This document shows positions 5,944 to 12,285 of a stretch of DNA of 12,285 nucleotides, in pieces. The notes beneath the pieces are model-generated. The model was not told the DNA's origin. It searched no databases and was given only the letters and a program-made list of their open reading frames with translations. Position numbers and translations under genes: made by a program. The stretch is from Bacteroidota bacterium (GTDB taxonomy: Bacteria; Bacteroidota; Bacteroidia; Chitinophagales; Chitinophagaceae), in contig VBAU01000252.1 of the NCBI GenBank assembly GCA_005883855.1, positions 1-12,285 on the forward strand, in the 5' to 3' direction. Positions within the stretch are counted from its first letter, which is position 1. The number at the start of each line of letters is the position of its first letter.

Positions 5944-6217
5944 ATGCATTTCAAATACTGGACCGATCAGGGCGGACCATTCTGAAAGCCCTACTATTGA
6001 ATTTGACGCAACATTTGGCAACCAAACAAAATACATTGAAATCTCCTGGCCTACAGGTGCGAATGGCATAGTTTATATTTCAATCGACAATTTCCACCAG
6101 GGGCAAATGGTTTACCAACAGGGTAAATGGAATGCATATTTAAATCCGAAAACAATACTCACGGGCGACGATATCACTATTCTCGCAGAGATCATTGAGA
6201 ATGAAAAGCCCCCGTAA
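5944..6217 (+). pseudogene. Small gene broken by a one-base frameshift
   Basis: ATG 5944 opens MHFKYWTDQGGPF and then meets TGA at 5983-5985. In the next frame, starting right there, a coherent protein reads ESPTIEFDATFGNQTKYIEI, SWPTGANGIVYISIDNFHQG, QMVYQQGKWNAYLNPKTIL and TGDDITILAEIIENEKPP, and stops at TAA 6215-6217. Removing one base near 5983 joins both parts into a single 90-residue protein, with the aromatic and glycine spacing of a small beta-rich domain. The second frame has no early initiator of its own. I do not recognise the family. A real inactivating mutation, a sequencing error and programmed frameshifting would all look the same here; the site TTCTGAAAG is not an obvious slippery sequence. 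Confidence 0.6.
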
Positions 6218-6226
6218 AAACGGGGG
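6209..6226 (-). terminator. GC-rich perfect hairpin, likely terminator
   Basis: CCCCCG (6209-6214) and CGGGGG (6221-6226) form a perfect six-pair stem around TAAAAA, which contains the stop codon of the frameshifted gene. On the - strand the loop is followed by CTTTTC, a short T-run, so it suits transcripts arriving from mnmE. On the + strand no T-run follows, but it could still stop transcription of the small gene. Confidence 0.55.
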
Positions 6227-6238
6227 ACTAGGGTGTGC

Positions 6239-6367
6239 ATGAATCAACTTCTTAAACAACATAAATTACTGAAAAAAGAAACCGCTCAAATTAAGAAGTC
6301 ATTAGAACTTCAAAAGGCTAGATCCGTGGACAAAAAAGGCAACAAATTTGAAAGACGGGTTTTGTAA
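6239..6367 (+). CDS. Possible 42-residue basic helical protein
   Basis: ATG 6239 (with CTAGGG about six bases upstream) opens a 42-residue frame ending at TAA 6365-6367. It reads MNQLLKQHKLLKKETAQIKK, SLELQKARSVDKKGNKFERR, VL. The regular Leu/Ile spacing suggests one basic amphipathic helix. It fills the gap between the hairpin and the 3' end of mnmE and is antisense to any mnmE read-through. No family is recognised. It could be chance in A-rich sequence. Confidence 0.35.
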   Translation: MNQLLKQHKLLKKETAQIKKSLELQKARSVDKKGNKFERRVL

Positions 6368-6409
6368 AATGCAGTACCAGCAAACATTTGCAAGCAAGTG
6401 ATAAATAAG

Positions 6410-7798
6410 TTACTTTCCGATACAAAACTTTGAAAAAATATAGTCAAGCTGGTCCTCATTCGTGATCTCACCAGTTATCTCTCCCAGATAGTGCAGGCAA
6501 CGTCGAATGTCCAAAGCGACCAGGTCGCCTGGGATATTATCCTGCAAACCTTTACGAACATCTTGCAAAGCAGCACGCAGTTGTTGTAACGCATGGAAGT
6601 GTCTTGCATTCGTAACAATAGTACTTTCAGTTTGAACTTTTCCTTCTAGCACAACATCCGTCATTCTTTGTTTCAAATTCTCGGTGTTCTGCCGGATGGC
6701 TGAAATAAAAATCACATCGGGGACATCTTTGAATTTGTTCCGTGCGGAATTTTCTCCGGCAATGTCTACTTTGTTTGCCACCAATAAATACCTGGTCTGT
6801 TGAGTTGTGAAATCGTCTTTTATCGCTAACAGCTCATTTGGAGTCATCTCATTTACGTCAAACAAATAAATCACCAAGTCGGCTTGCCTCATTTTTTCCA
6901 GGCTGCGTTGCACACCCACAGATTCGAGTACATCCGTTGTGTGTTGCCTGATGCCCGCCGTATCAATCAACCGAAAAAGAATGCCATCAATATTGATGAC
7001 CTCCTCTATGGTATCACGGGTTGTCCCCGGTATGTCGCTGACAATAGCCCTGTCTTCATTTAATAACGCATTTAGTAATGTTGATTTGCCGGCATTGGGC
7101 TTACCGATGATGGCAACACTGACTCCATTGCGGATCACATTTCCTAATTGAAATGAATTGATCAACGAGGCAGTAACGCTATCTACTTCATCGATCAACT
7201 CATGTAATTGTTTGCGATCGGCAAACTCAACATCTTCTTGCGAGAAATCCAGTTCCAATTCGATCAATGCAGAAAAACGAATCAGTCGTTCCCGCAATTC
7301 CTTTAGTTGCAGTGAAAAGCCTCCGCGAATATTGTGCAGAGCTGCTTTTTGCGATATGTCAGTATTGCTGGCTATCAAATCTGCGACAGCCTCGGCCTGT
7401 GTGAGATCTAACTTGCCATGTAAGAATGCTCTCTGGGTAAATTCTCCCGGCTTCGCTAACCTGGCTCCTCTTTTCAAACAAGCATTGATTATTTGCTGCA
7501 GTACATAAGGCGATCCATGGCCACTGACTTCCACTAAATCCTCACCGGTATAGGAGCGCGGATCTTTATAAATCGATACCACTACTTCGTCAATGACAGT
7601 TTCTCCATCTTTTATAAATCCAACATGCAAAGTGTGAGACGGTTGCTCTGATAATCTTTTTGAATTGAATAGTTGATCGATTATTTCAAAGGCCTTATTG
7701 CCACTTAACCGAATCACACCGATAGCACCAATGCCGGGCGGAGTCGCCAGGGCTACTATTGTATCATCCCATCCCGATAATTTAGGTAATGCTGCCAT
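6410..7798 (-). CDS. mnmE: tRNA uridine-5-carboxymethylaminomethyl(34) synthesis GTPase MnmE
   Basis: The 462 residues equal the usual MnmE length. The N-terminal tetrahydrofolate-binding domain (about 10-128) starts DTIVALATPPGIGAIGVIRL and includes RSYTGEDLVEVSGHGSPYVL and KPGEFTQRAFLHGKLDLTQA. A helical domain follows, interrupted by the G domain (about 225-385). The G-domain motifs are GKPNAGKS (232-239), PGTTRDTIEE, DTAG (279-282) and NKVD (342-345). The protein ends in FCIGK with the conserved Cys459 of the C-x-G-K motif. With MnmG it adds the aminomethyl or carboxymethylaminomethyl group to the wobble uridine U34 of certain tRNAs, in the cytoplasm, using GTP, a formyl-folate donor and FAD on MnmG. 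The ATG at the complement of 7796-7798 fits the family start. It lies downstream of tonB on the same strand, but a repeat-rich spacer with a hairpin separates them, so it is probably its own unit. Confidence 0.98.
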   Translation of the reverse strand: MAALPKLSGWDDTIVALATPPGIGAIGVIRLSGNKAFEIIDQLFNSKRLSEQPSHTLHVGFIKDGETVIDEVVVSIYKDPRSYTGEDLVEVSGHGSPYVLQQIINACLKRGARLAKPGEFTQRAFLHGKLDLTQAEAVADLIASNTDISQKAALHNIRGGFSLQLKELRERLIRFSALIELELDFSQEDVEFADRKQLHELIDEVDSVTASLINSFQLGNVIRNGVSVAIIGKPNAGKSTLLNALLNEDRAIVSDIPGTTRDTIEEVINIDGILFRLIDTAGIRQHTTDVLESVGVQRSLEKMRQADLVIYLFDVNEMTPNELLAIKDDFTTQQTRYLLVANKVDIAGENSARNKFKDVPDVIFISAIRQNTENLKQRMTDVVLEGKVQTESTIVTNARHFHALQQLRAALQDVRKGLQDNIPGDLVALDIRRCLHYLGEITGEITNEDQLDYIFSKFCIGK

Positions 7799-7848
7799 TC
7801 GAAGCTAAGCTAAGAGAAAATCCCGATGAACGACGGCGGTAAGAATAG

Positions 7849-7914
7849 CCACAAAGAAACTAAGGCGCGAAGTCTTATTTTGATGCTGTTCTTGGTGTCT
7901 TCGTGTGTTTGTGG
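7849..7914. repeat. Imperfect inverted repeat upstream of mnmE
   Basis: The 24 bases at 7849-7872 (starting CCACAAAG) match the reverse complement of 7891-7914 (ending TTTGTGG) at 18 of 24 positions, with a spacer of 18. This may be an interspersed palindromic element; copies elsewhere in the genome cannot be checked from this window. It lies 50-115 bases before the mnmE start and so may overlap its promoter. Confidence 0.5.
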
Positions 7915-7922
7915 CAAACCTT

Positions 7923-8009
7923 ATCACGGGTTTCAAGGATTTCAGGGATAATGCAAATAAACAGGGGATCTCACATCCGTGAAATCCCCTTAATCCTTTA
8001 ATCCGTGAT
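7923..8009. repeat. Nested inverted/direct repeats after tonB
   Basis: The segment ATCACGGGTTTCAAGGATTT (from 7923) is an imperfect inverted match of the sequence ending AATCCTTTAATCCGTGAT (up to 8009), which abuts the tonB stop. ATCCGTGA also occurs twice in direct orientation (7975-7982 and 8001-8008). The arrangement resembles a mobile or expanded intergenic repeat and encloses the terminator-like hairpin. Confidence 0.45.
7964..7989 (-). terminator. Hairpin terminator candidate of the exbB-exbD-exbD-tonB unit
   Basis: GGGGAT (7964-7969) pairs with ATCCCC (7984-7989). After a C/A mismatch, TCAC pairs with GTGA around the loop ATCC, giving ten pairs in all. On the - strand it is 22 bases past the tonB stop and is followed by TGTTTATTTG, a moderately T-rich run. 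This is the right place for the operon's end. Confidence 0.6.
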
Positions 8010-8011
8010 CT

Positions 8012-8836
8012 CTATTGTTCTTCGATCTGGAATGTTATCGGTTGTTTGCGGTACGCTTTCACCTGGCGACCATTTTGGATAGCTGGTTTCCATTGTGGTC
8101 CTTTCTTAATAACTCTCACGGCTTCATCTTCCATTCCATAACCGTGATTGGTGAGAGCTTTTACATCACTTACGTTTCCTTCTTTATCCACAACAAACTG
8201 TACCCATACGGTATAGCTGCCTGCAGGTGCGCCATTTTCTGTAGCTACATCAGCGCGAAGGTTTCTTTCCAGGAATTTCTTCCATGCTCCTTCACCGCCG
8301 GGGAATGCAGCCTCTACCTCAACTTTTTCGAAAATCTTATTTTCGTCATCGTCTTTCTTCTCTTCTATCACCTGCTTTCCCTCATCGATTTGCGTTGGTG
8401 TAGCTATTTGGTCATCCTTTACACCCTCCTGGTTCTGGACGTCGATCTTCTTTTCGTCAAGATCTTTGTTTTCCTGGATGACTTCCTTTACCTCTTCATC
8501 CTTCACGATTTTTGGAGGCGTAAACTTTGCCATCTCAACCTGTGGTGGTGGAGGTGGTTTTGGAGGAGGTGGAGGTGGAATATCCTGTTTCTTTTCTTCC
8601 TCCTTGATGTCTTGCAGGGTTATTTCATGCTGAACAACATTACTGTTCTTACTCTTGAAGGCTTTAGCCAAAAGTGAGCCCAGCAACGCTAATAGAGCAA
8701 TTGAAGCTGTAATGATCAGTGCCTTCAATATGCGCCGGTTGTAAGTTTTCCTTAAGTCATAAGCACCGTAATCTTTATTGCGGTCCTCAAAAATAAGATC
8801 CAGGATGTCGGCATTTAAGATCTTGTTTGCTTCCAT
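8012..8836 (-). CDS. tonB: Energy transducer TonB
   Basis: This 274-residue inner-membrane protein spans the periplasm and passes energy from ExbB/ExbD to outer-membrane TonB-dependent receptors. The cytoplasmic N-terminus NADILDLIFEDRNKDYGAYD (8-27) is the Bacteroidota-type lead. One membrane helix runs from about 37 to 58. A proline run PPPPPPKPPPPPQ (87-99) and a long Lys/Glu-rich spacer (about 100-170) form the periplasmic stalk. The TonB C-terminal domain occupies about 172-272, with AFPGGEGAWKKFLERNLR, YTVWVQFVVDKEGNVSDVKA and GPQWKPAIQNGRQVKAYRKQ. ATG is the complement of 8834-8836. It is the last gene of the four-gene unit, 56 bases after exbD. The spacer is more acidic/basic and proline-poor than in E. 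coli TonB, as usual for this phylum. Confidence 0.95.
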   Translation of the reverse strand: MEANKILNADILDLIFEDRNKDYGAYDLRKTYNRRILKALIITASIALLALLGSLLAKAFKSKNSNVVQHEITLQDIKEEEKKQDIPPPPPPKPPPPPQVEMAKFTPPKIVKDEEVKEVIQENKDLDEKKIDVQNQEGVKDDQIATPTQIDEGKQVIEEKKDDDENKIFEKVEVEAAFPGGEGAWKKFLERNLRADVATENGAPAGSYTVWVQFVVDKEGNVSDVKALTNHGYGMEDEAVRVIKKGPQWKPAIQNGRQVKAYRKQPITFQIEEQ

Positions 8837-8892
8837 GATTAAATGTTATTTTTATTAAGATGCGGCGTCAGGTCCAATTCCACACCTCGTAA

Positions 8893-9504
8893 TTATTTTT
8901 TTGCACTCGCTTCGGTAGCCTGGATCACCTGGTATTCCTGCGGCGTGATGTCAATCATGGCGTAGCGTTTCACACTATTAATCGTCATCTCGTCAAGAAT
9001 ATCCACGGTGTTCTTGTACGTCGCGTCCTGGTCCGGCTTGATAACCACGACAAAATCTCTATCCAGGCAGGAATTCTTATCGCCTTTGTTTTCGGCCCAT
9101 ATCTTGGGACAATTGTCATCGTGTACGTGGTTCTTGATCACCCAGCTCTTCTTACTGATGATCTCGTCGCGGATCGTCGCAAAAGTGGCCGTTTTAAAAT
9201 TTGACCCGTCTGGTAACAGTTGTCCCTCGTAATAGTAGACTGCGTTGTCCTTTCCAAGCATGATAGTTAATGCGCCGGATTCCTTCGCTTTATTTAGCTC
9301 CTCCTCTTTCTTAGTATCCTTCGGCATGTTAAGATTAAGCGCCTTTGGGCTACTCATCGTAGTCGTGAAAATAAAAAACGTGATGAGCAGAAATCCTAAG
9401 TCCACCATGGGTGTCATATCTACGCGGGTCGATAATTTTTTTGCTTTTTTTACACCTGGACCCTTTTTGTGTTCGTCACCACCACCACCTTCTAGCTGTG
9501 CCAT
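8893..9504 (-). CDS. exbD: Biopolymer transporter ExbD (second copy in the operon)
   Basis: The protein has 203 residues, longer than E. coli ExbD (141). A Gly/Lys-rich cytoplasmic N-terminus leads into LSTRVDMTPMVDLGFLLITF, with the membrane helix at about 34-50 and the essential proton-carrying aspartate at Asp35. The periplasmic domain contains an extra loop around 125-148 (KNHVHDDNCPKIWAENKGDK) with Cys132 and Cys146, which could form a disulfide. It continues with DFVVVIKPDQDATYKNTVDI, typical of the ExbD fold. Its ATG (complement of 9502-9504) lies inside the end of the upstream exbD gene, overlapping by 29 bases in another frame, which suggests translational coupling. It works with ExbB and TonB to convert the proton gradient into motion. 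Confidence 0.93.
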   Translation of the reverse strand: MAQLEGGGGDEHKKGPGVKKAKKLSTRVDMTPMVDLGFLLITFFIFTTTMSSPKALNLNMPKDTKKEEELNKAKESGALTIMLGKDNAVYYYEGQLLPDGSNFKTATFATIRDEIISKKSWVIKNHVHDDNCPKIWAENKGDKNSCLDRDFVVVIKPDQDATYKNTVDILDEMTINSVKRYAMIDITPQEYQVIQATEASAKK

Positions 9505-10129
9505 ACAGGTATGTTTTTATAAAGTGAGGGGCATCTTCAGGCGCGGTGATCAGGTTGTATTTGTACACGTCATTCTTTTTTAAAGCCGTGATCACATTTT
9601 TGAAAACCGGGTATTTTGAAGCATTGTCTCCTTTGACCAGAAATTGCAGACGCTGACCGGCAAAAGCCGATTTCGCAGATTGTACCCAATAAGTCAATTC
9701 GCCACCGGTTGTATCAATGGGAATGCCTGGCTGTTTGGCCTGGAGAGCTTCCGGGGCTTCAAGCAATTGCTTTAACTGATTAAACGATACACCCACCAGG
9801 TAAGTTTTGGAATAATTGCTTTTTTGGGCGGGACTCAACCCCAGATTCCTCGTCGTATTAATATCGTCAATTATCGCGTTGTAAATGGATTTGTCCTTTT
9901 CAGATAAAACGGTGAAGTATACCTTGCCCTCTTTGTCGATGGTGACCAACACGGCATTACTTTCCGGAAGCTCTTGCGTTGACACGGAATTCGGCGTATT
10001 GATTTCTACCGGCTCGGGCGGTTTGAACTTGGTAGCCATAATGAAGAATGTAAGAATGAGGAAGGCTACATCCACAAACGGAGTCATATCCACAAACGTA
10101 CTCTTCTTCGGAATTTTTACACTCGGCAT
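9476..10129 (-). CDS. exbD: Biopolymer transporter ExbD (first copy in the operon)
   Basis: This 217-residue ExbD has a very short basic N-terminus MPSVKIPKKS, then TFVDMTPFVDVAFLILTFFI, with the functional Asp20 and the membrane helix at 20-35. The large periplasmic part (36-217) includes NAVLVTIDKEGKVYF, LVGVSFNQLKQLL and RLQFLVKGDNASKYPVFKNV; the last is the ExbD-type strand-helix core. The final 16 or so residues (HFIKTYLYGTARRWWW) look unlike the family. They arise where the frame runs through the GGT repeat that encodes glycines 6-9 of the next ExbD, so this tail may be a late extension. No cysteines are present, unlike its paralog. The gene follows exbB by 76 bases. Two different ExbD subunits in one operon are common in Bacteroidota and may form a heteromer. 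Confidence 0.93.
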   Translation of the reverse strand: MPSVKIPKKSTFVDMTPFVDVAFLILTFFIMATKFKPPEPVEINTPNSVSTQELPESNAVLVTIDKEGKVYFTVLSEKDKSIYNAIIDDINTTRNLGLSPAQKSNYSKTYLVGVSFNQLKQLLEAPEALQAKQPGIPIDTTGGELTYWVQSAKSAFAGQRLQFLVKGDNASKYPVFKNVITALKKNDVYKYNLITAPEDAPHFIKTYLYGTARRWWW

Positions 10130-10205
10130 GAGTTTAAGAATTTAGTAGTGAGATGCTTACTGGTTAATTTTCCATAAAAAATTTATCAAAAATGCTGCCG
10201 CCCCG

Positions 10206-11069
10206 CTATTTATACAAAGAGGCAAAGCTCTGGGTCAGCGTAAAACCCGACTCGTCAATGCCATATGTAATTGCATCGATTTTAGTAGTGAACACATTAT
10301 ACATGATCAAGGCTAATGCTGAAGTGCCAATACCGAAGGCCGTATTGTACAAGGCTTCTGAGATACCAATAGCCAACTGCGTTGCCGCGCTTCCTCCCCC
10401 TCCTTCTGCACCCAGTGAACGGAATGATCTGATCATCCCCATAACCGTTCCTAACAACGCGATCAATGTACCGACAGAAGTGATGGTAGATAAGAACACC
10501 AGATTTTTTTGAAGCATGGGAAGTTCCAGGGCTGTGGCCTCCTCTACTTCTTTTTGGATGGCAAGCACTTTTTGATCGGTGTTTAATTCAGTGTTATTGA
10601 TCATTTCTTTGTAACGACGGAGACCGGCCTTCATTACGTTAGCGACAGAGCCGCGTTGTTTATCGCACTCTGACATGGCAGAATCTACATTACGATTGGC
10701 GAGGTGATACTGCACTCTGCGAATAAAATCAGAAACACTTCCATTACCCAGAGCTTTTCTTACCGTGAGAAACCTTTCAATGGAAAAAACAATAACCATA
10801 AGCAACATGCCCATTAAAATCGGGACAATGATCCCTCCCATGTAAATAGCGCTCAAAGAGTTTTTCGGATCCTTATTCTTTGGCCAAAATCCGCCAGCAG
10901 GATCGGGAGTTTTGAACCCATCAGGGTTACCAAAAATAAAACGCCAGACAAGATAGCCGGCGACAATACAGATAACAGGAGCAAGCCAGGAAATAGCATT
11001 GCTGCTCTTTTTTGCCTGAACAGAAGTAGCCTTAACAGATGCAGTTGCAGTCGGTTTAGTCTCAGCCAT
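10206..11069 (-). CDS. exbB: MotA/TolQ/ExbB proton channel family protein
   Basis: The protein has 287 residues with four hydrophobic segments (about 28-46, 76-96, 190-212, 233-260). ExbB usually has three, so the first helix with its short periplasmic loop rich in Asn, Pro and Lys (47-70) is an added N-terminal part typical of Bacteroidota members. The signature region is VFLSTITSVGTLIALLGTVM (191-210) with GMIRSFRSLG, then GISEALYNTAFGIGTSALAL (235-254). This pair of helices lines the proton path in ExbB/TolQ/MotA proteins. A long cytoplasmic helical part lies between helices 2 and 3. It is the first gene of the exbB-exbD-exbD-tonB unit. ATG is the complement of 11067-11069, and the 200-base upstream gap carries two palindromes and a candidate promoter. 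Confidence 0.95.
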   Translation of the reverse strand: MAETKPTATASVKATSVQAKKSSNAISWLAPVICIVAGYLVWRFIFGNPDGFKTPDPAGGFWPKNKDPKNSLSAIYMGGIIVPILMGMLLMVIVFSIERFLTVRKALGNGSVSDFIRRVQYHLANRNVDSAMSECDKQRGSVANVMKAGLRRYKEMINNTELNTDQKVLAIQKEVEEATALELPMLQKNLVFLSTITSVGTLIALLGTVMGMIRSFRSLGAEGGGGSAATQLAIGISEALYNTAFGIGTSALALIMYNVFTTKIDAITYGIDESGFTLTQSFASLYK

Positions 11070-11104
11070 GATCTTAGTTTTTAGTGTTTTAAAATTTTAG
11101 AAAT

Positions 11105-11126
11105 ACCCATGAAAATTTTAATGGGT
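11105..11126. promoter_or_regulatory. Near-perfect 22-bp palindrome before exbB
   Basis: ACCCAT (11105-11110) and ATGGGT (11121-11126) flank the self-complementary AAAATTTT with one mismatched pair (G/A). The element lies 36-57 bases upstream of the exbB start. Its symmetry and position suit a repressor or activator site, but it could also fold as an mRNA hairpin. No regulator can be named. Confidence 0.4.
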
Positions 11127-11128
11127 TA

Positions 11129-11163
11129 CAATTCTAAGGAAAAAATTGTACTCTAATCACAAA
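11129..11163 (-). promoter_or_regulatory. Weak candidate promoter for the exb/ton unit
   Basis: On the - strand TTTG (complement of 11160-11163) is followed 23 bases later by TAGAATTG (complement of 11129-11136). This matches the Bacteroidota -7 box TAnnTTTG at all but one position. The spacing is at the long end of what is described, and the site lies about 60 bases upstream of the exbB start. Confidence 0.25.
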
Positions 11164-11228
11164 TCGAGCCCCTATTTTTTTATGACAGGTGGTCAAGTTA
11201 ATGATTTTTTTAAATGCCGCGTTTTTTC

Positions 11229-11245
11229 ATTGCAAAATTTGCAAT
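11229..11245. promoter_or_regulatory. Perfect 17-base dyad between the permease and exbB genes
   Basis: ATTGCAAA-A-TTTGCAAT is a perfect inverted repeat of eight-base arms around one base, 24 bases after the permease stop. As a hairpin it could keep only about five pairs, followed on the - strand by GAAAAAACGC, so it is a poor terminator. It is more likely a protein-binding site or chance. Confidence 0.35.
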
Positions 11246-11269
11246 AATGAAATCTAGCGGAACAGTGAA

Positions 11270-12285
11270 CTACTCATAGCGTAAGGCTTCGATAGGATTT
11301 AGTTTACCCGCCTTCAGTGCAGGATATAGGCCGGCCAAAAGTCCAACGATAGTGCAAATAGCAATGCCATAGATTATCCAGTTCCAGGGCACCACAAAAC
11401 CAGTTTTCAGGACAAAAGAGAATAGATTGCCGACGGTGACGCCCAGCAATATACCAAACAAGGCACCCAATAAACTTATTATGATAGCTTCCAGGAGGAA
11501 CTGGCGTCTTACAAGTTTGCTTTTGCCTCCAATTGCTTTAATGAGTCCCACCTCCTTTGTTCGTTCGGTAACGGATACGAGCATGATGTTCATCAACCCG
11601 ATGGCTGCGCCAATTAAAGTGATGAGTCCAATTACCGTGGCGGAGATGGTCAAAAAACCTAAGCTCTTCATGGCTCTTTCTGCAATGGCATCATTTCTGT
11701 CGAGTACAAAATTGTCGTCTTCAGTCGTATTTAATTTGCGAATTGCGCGGAATGCACCCTCTGCTTCGCCCATTGCGTCGCTCACTATCCTAATATCATC
11801 GGTCATAACTGCAATAGTGTAACTGCTTACGTTATTGCCGAAATTCCGGTCAATATTCTTGTAACCGAGGATAACAAGATTATCCCGGCTGAACCCGAAG
11901 GAGGAACCCCTGCTGCCCAACACTCCTACCACGCGGTAGGGAATATCATTTACCCGGATAATTGCGTTCACAGCTTTTTCAGCATTATCCTTAAATAATT
12001 TATTGGCGACATTATGGCCCAGGAGGCATAAATTTCTTCCGCTTTGTACATCTGTCTGATTAAAATTTCGACCCGAAGAGAGTTTAAATCCATTCAGCAA
12101 TAGGTAATTTTCATCGGCGCCGAGCAACATAACATTTGGCGTGGTTTTTTTTGCGCTGTACGAAACGATCGTATTGCGGTTGACAAAAACGGAGACACCT
12201 GTGGTCGCAGGAAAGCTGTAATATTTTCTGAACTCATCTGCCTGTTCAATCGTGATCGGTTTTCCGAGGCTGGATGTCTTTTCTT
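11270..12285 (-). CDS. ABC transporter permease, MacB/FtsX type (5' end outside window)
   Basis: The frame is open to the right edge, giving about 337 residues of the C-terminal part; the Met at 12130 is internal. The periplasmic MacB core domain is seen in VMLLGADENYLLLNGFKLSS, GRNFNQTDVQSGRNLCLLG, IIRVNDIPYRVVGVLGSRGS and the following strands. It is followed by the FtsX domain: helix GFLTISATVIGLITLIGAAI, the coupling segment VSVTERTKEVGLIKAIGGK, and two more helices (about LLEAIIISLLGALFGILLGV and WNWIIYGIAICTIVGLLAGL). The protein ends in the classic NPIEALRYE. Such permeases pair with a MacB-like ATPase and act in efflux or lipoprotein/macrolide-type export from the periplasmic face; the substrate is unknown. 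The stop is 200 bases before exbB on the same strand, so cotranscription is possible but not evident. Confidence 0.93.
   Translation of the reverse strand, partial: EKTSSLGKPITIEQADEFRKYYSFPATTGVSVFVNRNTIVSYSAKKTTPNVMLLGADENYLLLNGFKLSSGRNFNQTDVQSGRNLCLLGHNVANKLFKDNAEKAVNAIIRVNDIPYRVVGVLGSRGSSFGFSRDNLVILGYKNIDRNFGNNVSSYTIAVMTDDIRIVSDAMGEAEGAFRAIRKLNTTEDDNFVLDRNDAIAERAMKSLGFLTISATVIGLITLIGAAIGLMNIMLVSVTERTKEVGLIKAIGGKSKLVRRQFLLEAIIISLLGALFGILLGVTVGNLFSFVLKTGFVVPWNWIIYGIAICTIVGLLAGLYPALKAGKLNPIEALRYE

Noticed and set aside
7158..7508. Ser/Asn-rich + strand open frame
   Set aside because: It is antisense to the well-identified mnmE gene.
8015..8677. Long + strand open frame opposite tonB
   Set aside because: It is an antisense shadow of tonB; its Trp/Arg run is the complement of the TonB proline stretch.

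Overview
The window looks like a chromosomal segment of a Bacteroidota bacterium, most likely from the Chitinophagaceae or a relative. The grounds are a TonB whose N-terminus (NADILDLIFEDRNKDYGAYD) is of the type found in this phylum, an exbB-exbD-exbD-tonB operon with two enlarged ExbD paralogs, mostly absent Shine-Dalgarno sequences, and a modest GC content. I inferred the lineage from protein character only and ran no search.

Left part (1-3220, mostly + strand): the 3' end of a probable outer-membrane beta-barrel gene, a small GYF_2-domain protein on the - strand, and two small + strand proteins (one helical, one with two membrane segments). A gene-poor stretch of about 510 bases follows. 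It holds a clear TPP riboswitch (1331-1422) with a terminator-like hairpin behind it, but no thiamine gene. A short C-terminal fragment that looks like the tail of an outer-membrane protein lies on the opposite strand. Next comes a tight unit of an alpha/beta hydrolase, a phosphoribosyltransferase and a small Lys/Glu-rich protein.

Middle part (3221-6409): an intergenic gap rich in inverted repeats, including a 75-82 nt multi-helix element directly before a VTT/DedA-like membrane protein. That gene is followed by a flippase-like integral membrane protein of the LPG-synthase TM family. Convergent to these is a very basic DUF6496-type protein. After that lie a frameshifted small gene, a GC-rich hairpin and a 42-residue ORF.

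Right part (6410-12285, all - strand): reading in the direction of transcription, the 3' part of a MacB/FtsX-type ABC permease, exbB, exbD, exbD (overlapping), tonB, a repeat- and hairpin-rich spacer, and mnmE. The four Exb/Ton genes would build the inner-membrane proton-driven complex that energises TonB-dependent receptors in the outer membrane. MnmE is the tRNA wobble-uridine modification GTPase and is functionally unrelated to them.

No complete mobile element, CRISPR array, tRNA or rRNA was seen. The most notable items are the apparently orphan TPP riboswitch beside a decayed gene fragment, the long structured element upstream of the VTT gene, and the frameshifted small gene near 5944-6217. 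I do not see a convincing complete new system. The hydrolase/PRTase/VTT/flippase-like neighbourhood is the best candidate for an uncharacterised functional cluster.
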